A stretch of DNA of 64,000 nt, from contig JAUCBJ010006711.1 of the NCBI GenBank assembly GCA_032718475.1, positions 124,001 to 188,000 of the forward strand, given 5' to 3'. The DNA comes from Nemertoderma westbladi. Taxonomy: Eukaryota > Xenacoelomorpha > Nemertodermatida > Nemertodermatidae. A model generated the notes under the pieces. That model was not told where the DNA came from and ran no database searches. It worked only from the letters and a program-made list of their open reading frames with translations. This document shows positions 39,786 through 49,647 of this stretch, in pieces (position 1 is the first letter of the stretch; each line of letters opens with the position of its first letter). The position numbers were made by a program, and so were the translations under genes.

Positions 39786-42700
39786 GTGGAACCGGGTTTA
39801 GAAGAAATGTCAAGCTTCTTAAACTACGAGGCTGAACTAATAACTGACCCAGTCTATAGCGAAGATAGCCTGGGAAAGGGACCGAAGACGGATTACCATA
39901 GACCGAAACCAGAGCACAATACATCAAACGCATTACCAAGGCTCAGGCAATCATTGCCATATGCAGCAACGCAGGGGACTACAAGTCCACAGATAGCCGA
40001 AAGTAAGACCACACCATGGAACGAACAGGGGAACAATAACAACACGAATAAATATAACCCCAGTATGTCCAGTAGGCCGAATCCAAACAATAAGAATAGT
40101 AGGGACTTTGGTACAAACGCAGCTGCGATACGCAATGCGCTGTATAAGGAGGGCTACGACCCAAAGAGCAAATGCCAGCTACACGCAAATGCGCTTCATC
40201 AGACCATGAACTGCAGGTACTGGCAGGCGCTACCTAGGCAAGATCAGATAGATTATGCGTTGAGCAATAAAATCTGCTCGCGATGTGTGATGAGTGGACA
40301 TAGAGCAAGGGAATGCAAGGAGAAGCCGGTAAAGTTCGGTCAAAGGAGAGGCCAAACGATGGCAACGAGCACAGTAGGGGCGAAGAAGAGAGGAACGGTG
40401 CTACTTGGAGTAGTACCCGTGCGAGTGATTGGGGAAGGCAATCGATCAGTAACAACACTAATGCTGGTCGATAGTGGAGCAGCCTTCACATTAGTCGAGG
40501 AATGGGTGGCCGAAGAGATAGGATTGAGAACGAGGCCAAGCAGAATGGCGGTAACAACCATCTCTAGCAAAGATGAGATCCTGGAGATGAGAACCGGACG
40601 GTGCGCAATTGCAGCAGTGGCACCGGGATGCGACTATGGGGCAACCATCGACCCCATCCAAGTGATAGAGTCAATTAATATCAATGCCAGGCGGCCAACC
40701 AACATCGAGGTCGAGCAATATAAATTCCTGGACGACATTGACTTCTCAATCCCAGATGTGGACATTAGGAAGGTATCCATCATAGTAGGAATGGACTGCC
40801 CAACGGCCCACGAAAGAATGCAAACGGTCTTCGGTGAAGACAAGCAGTGTGACCCGGTGGCGATATTAACACCATTCGTGCTGAGTGGCCCAATCAAGAG
40901 CAAGATACCATTTAGGATGTCGGAGACATCAGGATGCATGTTCGCGGGAACAATGCAGGAAATGGGTGATGAGGGAGCAGAGGAGCAGCTTAAAAGACTG
41001 CTCAAACAAGATTTCGAGGGACTGAAAGAGACCGGGGTCGGGACCTCGGTAGAAGACAAGCAGGCTTTACAAAGCGTGGAGGAATCGATGACATGCGATG
41101 AGGGGCGGTATACTATAGGAATGGTATGGAAACTACCGAAGATACCACTGCCCGATAATAGAGGGATGGTACTCACGAGACTCCGCAAGCTGAAACAAAC
41201 ACTAAAACGGAGCCCCGAGAAGAATGAGTACATCCACAGAACGATTAAGAAGTACGTCGAGAAAGGATGGGCCGTGGAGTTACCGGTCGACGAGCCGAAC
41301 ACGGACAGGACATATTACCTGCCACTCCACGTGGCTTTAGACCCAAAGAAAGGTAAACTGCGGATGGTAGTTGACGCATCGGCAAAGACCAACGGGAAAT
41401 GCTTAAACGACTATCTGTTAGAAGGTCCAAACATATACAACTCGGGCATAGAGGTCCTACTTAGATTTAGGAATGGGAAACACGCCTTCACGTGTGACAT
41501 AGAAGGCATGTTCAACCAAGTCCGCGTAACGAAAGAAGATAGCGACAGTCAACGCTTCTTATGGTATAACGGCGAGGAAGAACCGTCGATAATACCGGCA
41601 TATAAGATGGTAGTACAAAACATGGGGGCCAAGTCGTCTTCATTTACGACGACTATGGCAGTGAGAGACACAGTGAAGGGGAAGGAAGATAGATACAGCA
41701 CTAGGGCCGTCGATATGATTCGACGCGGCTTCTACGTAGACGACGGAATGGAGTCTGGAAATACGGTTAAGGAGATACTGGACACAGGGCGCGTGGTTCG
41801 CGACATCCTGAAAGGATCCGGCTTTAACCTGACCAAATTCCAATCCAGTTCGGAAGAATTTATCAAGGCGATAGAGGACAAGAGACCAGAATCTACCATG
41901 GATAATCCCACAACAGCCAAAGGGCAGGACATGGCGAACAAGAGAACAGAATCTCAACAGAAGGCATTGGGAATCGTGTGGAACAGGGAGACAGACGAAC
42001 TGAAGTATCAGCTGAGCCAGGAGGGTGCAGACATCCACACGAAGAGGGGCTATGTATCGTATATAGCAAGGATATACGATCCCCTAGGTCTAGCATCCCC
42101 ATTATTAGTCACGGGGAAACAGATACTCAAGAGAGTATACAAATTGAAGGATGAGTGGGACGTAGAGGTACCAGAGGAAATCAAGAAACAGTGGAGTAAG
42201 TGGACAGGAGACTTGGAGAAGATGGGAACATACAACATGCCACGAGTGTATTTCCCGGATGGGAACATGACGAATCTGGACCTACACATGTTCTCCGATG
42301 CGTCGTTGGAGGCGTACAGAGCGGCACTCTATTTAGTACAACGAGAGGGGGCTCATAAGCCCAGACTGGCCTTTAGCAAAGCAAAGTCAACGCCGCCAGA
42401 TTCAGCATCAGTTCCCAAGTTAGAATTGACAGCTGCGAGACTAGGAGTTAGAGCCACAGCCTACCTAGTGGATACTATTCCCAACATAGTGGAGACACAC
42501 TACTGGACGGACTCTATGGTAGTGCTTGGTTGGCTACATAACGAAAGGACGAGATACCCAATATTCGTCGCAAATAAAGTGGACGAAATAAGGGCGACCA
42601 CTGAACTGGAAAGGTGGCACTACTGCCCAACGGACGAGAACCCAGCGGACTTGTTGTCGAGGGGCGTGGTACGCCACACTTTCTTGAAGAAGGAAGTATT

Positions 42701-42790
42701 GTGGCAACATGGGCCACAATTTCTGAGCGATAAGGAGGCCTGGCCGCCGATGAGAAAGGTGGACCCGGGCTCAGAAGTAGTGTCAGAGGG
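39786..42790 (+). pseudogene. pol: BEL-A pol: zinc knuckle, protease, reverse transcriptase, RNase H; 3' truncated
   Basis: A continuous frame of about 1001 codons; the listed start is only the first ATG, since coding homology continues upstream in gag. In order: a CCHC knuckle CSRCVMSGHRAREC (near residue 163), an aspartic protease with LVDSGAAF (near 226), reverse transcriptase with FTCDIEGMFNQV and the catalytic FYVDDG box (near 650), and a Pao-type RNase H with FSDAS, HYWTDS and NPADLLSRG (about 838-955). The frame is cut at 42790 by BEL-B; the last eight or nine codons to the TAA at 42816 belong to the inserted LTR. Integrase is missing. The enzymatic motifs look intact, but gag upstream is broken. 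Confidence 0.93.
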
Positions 42791-44446
42791 TGATAAACAA
42801 CCGCGACCTCTATACTAACAGCAGAACTGTTGAACAGACCAATACCCGTTAATATCCTTCTGCCAACCTAATAAGTTCTCGTCTAACCAATAAGACACAA
42901 AGACTGCTCTACTGTTAAGTAAAGGGGCTCAGGAGCGTGATATTACTAAATTGTAAGGGTTGCTAAATACAAAACCGCTACTTACCGTTAGATGGCGCTA
43001 ATCTGCCGTCCGCTAATATATTTACTAATTTTACACAACTCCTGCAAAATCGCTTGTTCCTTTCTCTACCGATTGCTCAATAGAGAGCTAACTGTTCGAA
43101 TCTATGAGCCACGCAGGAATAACCAAAACAATAAACCCGAGTCGGCTCCCTAAGCTTACTTAAGACGAGTGCGAGAGGCCTTGCACTCAGAGTATTCTTA
43201 CGCCTAATTCTATCACTATTAAAGCACGCTATTACCTACGTCTTTTCTAATCGCGAATACTGGGGGTTCTCTAACGTAATGTGTGAATGCGAGAATATTT
43301 AAAATATCAAAAATGGTACAGTAATTGTCTCTCGTGGATAGTACCACTCTGGGTCTAAAATTGCCTGCAGCTGGCTTTAGGCCAGCAAATCACTAGCGTT
43401 TCGTGCGTACCGAATAGTGCGTTCTAGCTGATTGTCCGCTAATGCAAATAACCGCTCAGCGTGAATAGTTTACAGTACTCTAATTATTACTTTAGCTACT
43501 CTCCGCTATGCTGCGTACTAATTCTTAATTTTACTAATCAATTACAGTCACAAATATTTAACAGCGTACTAATTACTAAGAGTTCCAGAATACGTAATTC
43601 TAATTTATCACGCAACAGGTTTCGCTAGTAATAGCCTAAATTGCCGTATTACTTTGACCTAATCAGTAACTAATTGTTGTAACTAAGAAATAGAAATCAA
43701 TCAAAGAGAAAAGAGCGCCTACCTAAACATTCACAATCATAGGCACACTTCAGTAACACACCAATCAGCGTCAGCAATCACAGTTCGCAATTATGCAGTT
43801 AACTACTGTATAGCCCACAATTATGCGACTCACTATTCGTACTACACGCTCAACGTTCGAAACGTTGTGATACGTGCAGGCCTCTCCCGGGTACATATAG
43901 GACTCCTAACTAACCTGATTCCCGCCCCCCTAATACTAAATAGAGACGAAACCTGGATCATCAGCCCCCTAATTACCGTACCGGCGATTGGTCTGCGTAC
44001 CACAGCGTTAACTTCCCGACCGCAACGGTGACCCCACGCCAGCGTTGCTCGCTTTGAATCCTCCGCTCTCCCTTAGTCGCCCAACCCCCCGATGTGCCCA
44101 CCGCCCGCTGGCGCCTTAGCCCTCCATTACGCTAATAGCTACCGTAGCGGCGCATGCAAATCACAAAGTCTGACAGTCTCAGAAATCCCTTAGGATTATT
44201 GCGCAGGAAAGAATCACATAGAACCATTAATCAAAAGTAGAAATCATAGTTCAGTTGTAATTAGCAGTAATCGAAGGAATTAATTGAGAAACACAAGCAA
44301 GAGTAATCGCACTAGCAAATCATTTCAAGAAATTAATCAAATTGCAAAAATACTCTAAAATCCGTCAAAATTGAATAGAGACAGCTCAGCAAGTACAACA
44401 GCAGTGAAGGTTGAATCGATCGATAGGCTCTACCGGCACACCGCCA

Positions 44447-44455
44447 ATTTATAGG
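44447..44455 (-). promoter_or_regulatory. Putative TATA box of the BEL-B LTR
   Basis: The sense strand reads CCTATAAATTGG at the edge of the shared repeat, with a CCAAT motif (GCCAATAGG) about 50 bp upstream near 44500. The equivalent TATA in the 5' LTR is at 61362-61370 but lacks the CCAAT region. Inferred from motif only. Confidence 0.4.
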
Positions 44456-44863
44456 TGATCCGGATGGGATGATGCAATAGGGTGACTCAATCGCTCTCCT
44501 ATTGGCTCTCCAGTCCATGCTAGCATTAGACCAACCTGGAAGCAGTTAATCCAATAAGGAGGCCGGATTGTAGCCCTATTGCTCAAATTATTACCATATA
44601 TGGTAATGGTTCACGTCTCTGGCTGCTGAATGGCCAGGACGGCGTCCCTATGCTAGCCCTATCAAACTAATATCAGCAAGCACAAAATCCAGGGTCCGAA
44701 TAAACTCGCTACCCTGGAACTATCTACATATATCCTAATACAAAATTACGTAGGTAGGGCTACATACTATACAAAATGGATGGTTTCAAATATATGGGCG
44801 TTTTGATTTCCCTACCTAAATACCACTGCGTTATTATGCCTTATCTAAAATATCATGCTGCAC

Positions 44864-44950
44864 AATGGACTAATATTACGTACAGTATAACGGACTAATA
44901 TTGCATACTGCATAACGGACTAATATTACATACTGCATGATGACTAATAA
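44864..44950. repeat. 25-bp tandem repeat in the LTR U3 region
   Basis: GGACTAATATT recurs at 44867, 44892 and 44917, with a partial fourth unit near 44942. Short direct repeats are common in LTR promoter regions. Confidence 0.75.
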
Positions 44951-45131
44951 TATGGATACAGCGCCATATACCGTAACACCGCTCCAAGGGAAATCATACA
45001 ATGTTTCCCTCCAATTGTAGAAGAGTATAAGGTGATGTATACAAAACAAAATAAATTTCTTCCAACCAATCTAAATACTTGATACTATAGGTCCTACTAT
45101 TTACAAATATTGCTATAGATATTGCATAATG

Positions 45132-45265
45132 AATTACATACAAATTAAATTTACAAAATATTGTCTCTCTCACTGTTTAACGATTATTACATACAAATTA
45201 AATTTACAAAATATTGTTTCTCTTTCGTTCTACTACATAATGATTACTACATACAAATCAAATAT
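45132..45265. repeat. ~55-bp imperfect repeat in the LTR U3 region
   Basis: ATTACATACAAATTAAATTT starts at 45133 and 45186, with a weaker third copy near 45246. No coding potential. Confidence 0.65.
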
Positions 45266-45297
45266 AAAATTTTGCTAGGGTAAGTGAAAGGAGTAAG

Positions 45298-45313
45298 CCA
45301 AACCCGCAGGTTT
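45298..45313. repeat. BEL-B dispersed palindrome, copy 1
   Basis: CAAACCCGCAGGTTTG, in the LTR 13 bp inside the proposed end. One of eight copies in the element. Confidence 0.75.
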
Positions 45314-45326
45314 GTCTCCCCAATCA

Positions 45327-45343
45327 CTTCCTTCGCCTCTCTC
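45327..45343 (-). promoter_or_regulatory. Putative polypurine tract of BEL-B
   Basis: The sense strand reads GAGAGAGGCGAAGGAAG (16 of 17 purines), directly followed by TGATTGGGG. A polypurine tract next to a TG-starting LTR is where plus-strand DNA synthesis is primed in LTR elements. Its position 130 bp after the last coding codon supports the assignment. Confidence 0.6.
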
Positions 45344-45470
45344 ATAATATAAATTCCAAATAGCTCAACTAGTGTATATGAGTCTAGTCGAAAATTTCCA
45401 AATGCTACAATATACATCAGAGCGACGATGATGTATATATCTAGAGTCTGTCGCCCTGTGCTATAATGTA

Positions 45471-45749
45471 TTATCGACCCGCTCCTGGGTTCTTTGGGCT
45501 CGCTCCTCTCTTCCGCCCCCTTCCCAGATACACTAATCTACCTCCAGTCGACTCCGTTGACTGCGTCCGTGAGGCGTCACTCCCCGGAACCGGCGACGAT
45601 GTTCCCTGAGCCCCGACAGATTCCCGGCTCGTGCTTCTTCCTCGGCCTCGTCCCAATTGTCGTGCTCCTGTGGTCGCTTCTGCCAACTCTTCCTTATGCA
45701 GTTGCACTCGCGCCTTCTCCGACGCTCCCTGCGCCTTGCGCTGCAACCT
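45471..45749 (-). other. In-frame Arg/Gly-rich extension after the ORF2 TAG stop
   Basis: After the TAG that ends ORF2 the same frame stays open for 92 more codons to a TAA. The sequence is coding-like and basic (RGRGRSTSRES, then LGRGRKRG). Either the stop is a recent mutation, or some ORF2 is made with an RNA-binding RG tail by stop-codon readthrough. The context is GCA TAG AGG. Confidence 0.5.
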
Positions 45750-48700
45750 CTATGCTTCTATAATAGAGTGATAGTGATCGTCCTTGACTTGACGCTTGTC
45801 TTGGACCCCTCCTCCTGGTTCTTTCCGCGAGCCTTGAGCTCCAGCGGTCGTCGCTGTGGTCGCTGCGATCCTTTGTTCCTGTATCCTCTCAGCGGTCAAT
45901 GAACCCACTGGCACATGAGTCAACAAGAATTCGTTGCGGTATTGTATAGCCGCCATCCTCCAATCACCTCGCGCGCGTACCACTTTTCTAGTCTCCGTAA
46001 ATACACCCTTCGTGATGCGATCGCAAATAGCAACGAAGTTCCATGTGTACTTATTGTCCATGTTCAATTGTCTGAAGTACTCTCGAACTACGATAACTCC
46101 AGTGTTTTGTGGAAGGTCTTGAGCAGTTAGGATGAGCTCCTGATATTGTGGTAGCGATTGTAGATATGGCTCGTACGCAACATGCGATGGGTCTACCGCC
46201 CAAAACCCATATCCCGCTTTAAATGGTAACCAACGCATCTGCGCTTGAATATGGTAATCCGCCACACTCTCCCACTTGTCTAACATCTCCCGAAGTAGGT
46301 TAGCGCTATGGTTTTGAAAGGAATCATCTCGCAGCTGACATCTCGCGCTACGATGTCCCTTTACCCCACAATATCCACATTGAGAAATGAAGACGGTGCA
46401 CGTGTGAAACGAATGGTCGGTCTCATTACACCAACGACAGACTTTATGTGCCGCCTCCACTACCGCGTCGCACGACTTTAGATTGTGCCTTGTGCTGCCG
46501 CACAACTTGCACCTACGCGCTTGTGGAAACCAGGCCCTCTCGTATATGAGGTCTCCAATCGGTTTCGCACTTCCTTCCTTCCCAATGTCTAATACGATGT
46601 CGTCCTCTCCAGTCAACGGTTGTCGATCCGGAACAAAGTAAACATCCTCGCCCTTGTCCTCTATCTCCAATATTTCCTCCCGCGTTCGTTTCGGATATGT
46701 CTTCTCCACCGGAAGATCTACTCCGAACACCTCTACTAACGTTTCCGGCCAGCCCTCCTTAACAGGTCTATCAGCCTCCGAGTGGAAGGGAGTACCAAAC
46801 CCGCGGGTTTGATTCCCGAACCACTTCTCCAAAGCTTCTGGCGTCGGATATTCCATCGACGGTCGGTCTCCCAAATCTCCGATGTTCTGTCGATATACTC
46901 CTTCGAATATCGCTAATCCTCTCCTAATCATCGACGTATTCTCTAACGATTGGTTGAAGAACGGGGTTAAGAAACGCTTCATCACGTCGGATTGGATTCC
47001 CCCTTTCGAGCGAACGTATTGATCTCCTCCGAATACCAATGGATGACGCTTCAAAACTCGCGCAACGATATCCGCTAATAAACAAGTCACCGTGTTCGAC
47101 TCAAGCACCAAATAATATTGTAGCGACGCACGGGGTGGCGCGCAAATGTTCCAATACACTAACGCTTGCCGCTTGAAGTGGGATTTGAACTCCGCTCCCG
47201 GTGGCGTGTTGTATTCGCCATACGCCTCCTCATACTTCTTTTGCGTCTTTAACTTAAAGTCCCAATTATACAACAAGTGTGCTATAAAGCCCATACCAGT
47301 CTTGGCAGAGTTGGGATACTCCCTATAAATTCCAATATCCTGTGCCCATAGCAACAATAGCTTGGTGTCGACAAACGGTCTCGGCAATCTATCTTCCAGA
47401 TCAGTCATGGCGTTGAAGTCGCTCTCCAAATCGCTCTGGACTCCCGATCCCACCTTGACGTAATCTTGGTTGAGAATAGCCTCTCTAACTTTCTTTGGTA
47501 ACATCCTGGCGTCGATACGCTCCGCTCCGTGCATACCTCCTCGCCTGCATACCTCCAAAATCTGTTCCCTAGGATCCTTCCCCTTCCGATATTGTGTCGT
47601 TATGATGGGCTCCGGTCTCTCTCGATCCGCCCTCACACGCATAAACACATGAGTCACACCATCGGCCGCACGAATTTGAATACACTTGCTGGTCAAACAT
47701 TCCTGATGGGACCCTCCTTCATTGTCGTAGAACATCACCCTCCAATCCTGCAGCGATTCCTCCGTCTTCCTCCACTGACGCTGAATCTCGTCTGATGGGG
47801 TCCACATGCGCTCGATAGCCTTGTGGTCATCATATCGGGTATAAGAACCCTTCCTCCTCAGCCACGTCTGGTCTACCTCCTCGTCGTCTGGGAATGTAGC
47901 CACCGCGACCCATACCTTGATGTACTTATCCAACCATCCGAATAGCTTACTCTCCTTCCCCGGAGCTCCAATCTTATCCAACGTGTCATAATCTGTGATC
48001 TGCATTGGGACATCACGCAAGAACTTCGCGCATAAAACTTCCCGTAGACAGTCAACGTTCCAATGGTCCGCCATTCTTACCATCGGCAAGAATCGTATCG
48101 CTTCTCGCGACTCCGGATGATCTACTAATATCGCAGGTTCGGTGCCGTCGGAATAATACACCGGTCCGGGTTGAGATACGACCTGTGGAACAAATCCGGT
48201 CACTCTCCTCGTCTCCTCTTGATGTCTATCCGCGGTCTTATTATACTCCGCTATCCTGTTCTCAAATAACTCTTTCGCCTTCGCCGCTCGCTCCTCCTGC
48301 CGCAACGCGTCTATGTCGTCCTGATGCTCAGGCGTGAGGCTTCTCACTCGGTGAGGTGAAGTAAACGTAGTCCAGGGACTCGAGAGCTCCAAACCCGCGG
48401 GTTTGGTACCCGAGTCCCGCGCCGCTTCGCGCCACGCCTCTAGATCCTTGTAGGCTCGGTACAGCGAAATGGCCGCTGCCGTCTCTATCAAACTGGGTGT
48501 CGAACAGGGTTTAATCTCCGTATACGGATCTAATGTCGTAACGGTCGGCGTAATGGGTCTCGGAGGTCGCTTTCCGCTGAAGTCGATACTGATCGTCGGG
48601 TTGCTCATCGGGTAACCTCCCTCGTTGTATCTAAGGAATTGGTGAGCTGGACATCGCGTTAATATCGGTTCCGGATGTTGCTCGTCTAGTCGGTCGGGAA

Positions 48701-49178
48701 TCGCCACGTCCTGTTTATTCATGCATTCACCACACTTGTAGAAGAGCTTGTATACGCTGAAGACTTTCGGCGTCTCCTGATCCTCGCCTCGAGTCCTCCG
48801 ATACAGATGCATTCCGTCGAACTGGTCTCGGACTGCAGGTAGAGGCTCCTCATGTCGTAAATACATATTCATATGGTATAGTCGTGCGATTTCCTCGTCC
48901 GGATCTGCGCTAATGTCGCACACGTCCAAAGCGAAGTCGTAGGGATACCGCGTGCGATACTCTCTCCGCAAGACTTCCATCCGGTCCCCCAACGCTCTCA
49001 TTCTTTCTCTCCGTAATTCTTTATCATAACTTGGTTTGTACTTCCCGTTCAGCTCCATCACGGACCGCCCATGGTAGTAAACGTTAGAGTCTTTACATCC
49101 TGGTCGCGCGAATGGTAGCTCCGCCTCCTCTCTGGCAGTAAATCCTCTGCGCGGTTGCGCTCTAATATCCCTCTCCAT
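45750..49178 (-). CDS. BEL-B ORF2: DEDD-type 3'-5' exonuclease with three CCHC zinc knuckles
   Basis: An 1142-residue protein encoded 787 bp downstream of the pol stop. Residues about 480-710 show the layout of RNase D/WRN/EXD1-like exonucleases: motif I FYDNEGG (D485, E487) followed by an IQI strand; motif II KVGSGVQSD (D583); FVDTKLLLL (D604); TGMG (627-630); and motif III YLVLE (Y689, E693). The motif III acid is Glu where the family usually has Asp. Three knuckles follow: C890-C893-H898-C903, C914-C917-H922-C927 and C934-C937-H942-C947, all CX2CX4HX4C, which implies RNA or DNA binding. A possible N-terminal zinc site has C149, C152, C176 and H179. The function in the retroelement cycle is unknown. 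It is not an envelope: I see no signal peptide or membrane segment. A related protein is encoded at 62391. Confidence 0.85.
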   Translation of the reverse strand: MERDIRAQPRRGFTAREEAELPFARPGCKDSNVYYHGRSVMELNGKYKPSYDKELRRERMRALGDRMEVLRREYRTRYPYDFALDVCDISADPDEEIARLYHMNMYLRHEEPLPAVRDQFDGMHLYRRTRGEDQETPKVFSVYKLFYKCGECMNKQDVAIPDRLDEQHPEPILTRCPAHQFLRYNEGGYPMSNPTISIDFSGKRPPRPITPTVTTLDPYTEIKPCSTPSLIETAAAISLYRAYKDLEAWREAARDSGTKPAGLELSSPWTTFTSPHRVRSLTPEHQDDIDALRQEERAAKAKELFENRIAEYNKTADRHQEETRRVTGFVPQVVSQPGPVYYSDGTEPAILVDHPESREAIRFLPMVRMADHWNVDCLREVLCAKFLRDVPMQITDYDTLDKIGAPGKESKLFGWLDKYIKVWVAVATFPDDEEVDQTWLRRKGSYTRYDDHKAIERMWTPSDEIQRQWRKTEESLQDWRVMFYDNEGGSHQECLTSKCIQIRAADGVTHVFMRVRADRERPEPIITTQYRKGKDPREQILEVCRRGGMHGAERIDARMLPKKVREAILNQDYVKVGSGVQSDLESDFNAMTDLEDRLPRPFVDTKLLLLWAQDIGIYREYPNSAKTGMGFIAHLLYNWDFKLKTQKKYEEAYGEYNTPPGAEFKSHFKRQALVYWNICAPPRASLQYYLVLESNTVTCLLADIVARVLKRHPLVFGGDQYVRSKGGIQSDVMKRFLTPFFNQSLENTSMIRRGLAIFEGVYRQNIGDLGDRPSMEYPTPEALEKWFGNQTRGFGTPFHSEADRPVKEGWPETLVEVFGVDLPVEKTYPKRTREEILEIEDKGEDVYFVPDRQPLTGEDDIVLDIGKEGSAKPIGDLIYERAWFPQARRCKLCGSTRHNLKSCDAVVEAAHKVCRWCNETDHSFHTCTVFISQCGYCGVKGHRSARCQLRDDSFQNHSANLLREMLDKWESVADYHIQAQMRWLPFKAGYGFWAVDPSHVAYEPYLQSLPQYQELILTAQDLPQNTGVIVVREYFRQLNMDNKYTWNFVAICDRITKGVFTETRKVVRARGDWRMAAIQYRNEFLLTHVPVGSLTAERIQEQRIAATTATTAGAQGSRKEPGGGVQDKRQVKDDHYHSIIEA
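46796..46811. repeat. BEL-B dispersed palindrome, copy 2 (perfect)
   Basis: CAAACCCGCGGGTTTG, a perfect 16-bp palindrome inside ORF2, read there as Q-T-R-G-F. Confidence 0.85.
48390..48405. repeat. BEL-B dispersed palindrome, copy 3 (perfect)
   Basis: CAAACCCGCGGGTTTG inside ORF2, read in another phase as K-P-A-G-L. Conservation across two phases argues for a DNA- or RNA-level role. Confidence 0.85.
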
Positions 49179-49285
49179 TATGCCTCGCGTATATACATAT
49201 ATATATATCCCAATAAGTGCCGTTACGTAACCAACTACACTGTGGGTAAATCAGTTAGATGTCGCCGAAGGACAGACCTCCCGAA

Positions 49286-49308
49286 CCCCCCCCCCCCCCC
49301 CCCCCCCC
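49286..49308 (-). repeat. G23 homopolymer on the BEL-B sense strand
   Basis: Twenty-three C on the plus strand, about 110 bp upstream of the ORF2 start. It parallels the G13-G15 runs of BEL-A. Confidence 0.85.
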
Positions 49309-49522
49309 GCCTTCCAGCAGTTCAGGTTCGACTCTCTAGATCCCGTCTCTTCCTAACTAACTATCCTCTAACCTATTCCCATGCATAGCGCAAAAACTTT
49401 GGAGATAACCAACCTTTGGAGATGGCCGTGACCAACTCACTTTTTGATGCCCAAACTACTCCCATTACTCGTACTAAACTACAGTAGTTAGAAAGGACCA
49501 TAGCCACAATACTCGACTATAC

Positions 49523-49538
49523 CAAACCCACAGGTTTG
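49523..49538. repeat. BEL-B dispersed palindrome, copy 4
   Basis: CAAACCCACAGGTTTG, in the non-coding gap between pol and ORF2. Confidence 0.75.
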
Positions 49539-49624
49539 ATAATCGAACATCACACATCCTGCAAACTACTGAGTGGGGTCCATGTACGCCTCTGGTGCTA
49601 CTAACCTTTAGCACCTTAGTTGCA

Positions 49625-49647
49625 CTGTTGGCACCAATCTGTGGAAG
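49625..49647 (+). repeat. Inverted-repeat arm downstream of pol
   Basis: CTGTTGGCACCAATCTGTGG and the following AAG match the reverse complement of 58925-58951 except for a 4-base gap and about two mismatches. Together the two arms bracket the gag-pol cassette. Confidence 0.6.

Larger units (their letters stand above)
35972..39835 (+). pseudogene. BEL-A gag, frameshifted
   Basis: Gag would form the particle and bind the element RNA. Coding-like sequence passes through successive frames: an Arg/Glu/Thr-rich start at 35972; a frame with RLRRAYNATQKLL (resembling the BEL-B gag N-terminus) and a Glu/Arg coiled coil to about 37540; an Asn-rich stretch 37560-37860; Gly-Val repeats GLVGHVVGRQGV at about 37885-38000; an Arg-rich region; then a capsid-like DUF1759 domain at about 39320-39800. 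Breaks are a one-base deficit in the second of two 111-bp repeats (36203 and 36314), an in-frame TAG at 37192-37194, frame changes at three G13-G15 runs, and one near 39790. Most breaks are shared with copy 1, so they predate the duplication, unless the G-run lengths are sequencing errors. Confidence 0.85.
35356..42790 (+). mobile_element. BEL-A copy 2: BEL/Pao retrotransposon interrupted by BEL-B
   Basis: The element starts TGTTAGC in the satellite, with LTR, leader, disabled gag, then a 3-kb open pol frame for zinc knuckle, aspartic protease, reverse transcriptase and RNase H. Shortly after the RNase H region the frame runs into the end of BEL-B at 42790/42791, and no BEL-A integrase is seen. 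DNA at 61371 onward, past BEL-B, is probably the distal part of this element: it carries an exonuclease ORF in the same orientation, in the place ORF2 occupies in BEL-B. That linkage is inferred. Confidence 0.9.
42791..45326 (-). repeat. BEL-B 3' LTR (preferred model, 2536 bp)
   Basis: Bases 42791-44455 are duplicated at 59706-61370. I extend the LTR to 45326 because, on the sense strand, a polypurine tract is followed there by TGATTGGGG and the LTR ends in TTTATCA, giving matching TGAT...ATCA termini. The end of the coding tail is also only 145 bp away. The duplicated part stops at a TATAAA box, and a CCAAT motif lies about 50 bp upstream on the sense strand in the unshared part, as expected if the promoter region (U3) survives only in this copy. 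Alternative: a 1662-bp LTR with a 4-bp AGGG target duplication. Confidence 0.6.

Noticed and set aside
45750-49178. ORF2 as a retroviral-type envelope protein
   Set aside because: The position fits an env gene, but there is no signal peptide, membrane anchor or fusion-peptide-like stretch, and exonuclease and zinc-knuckle motifs are clear.
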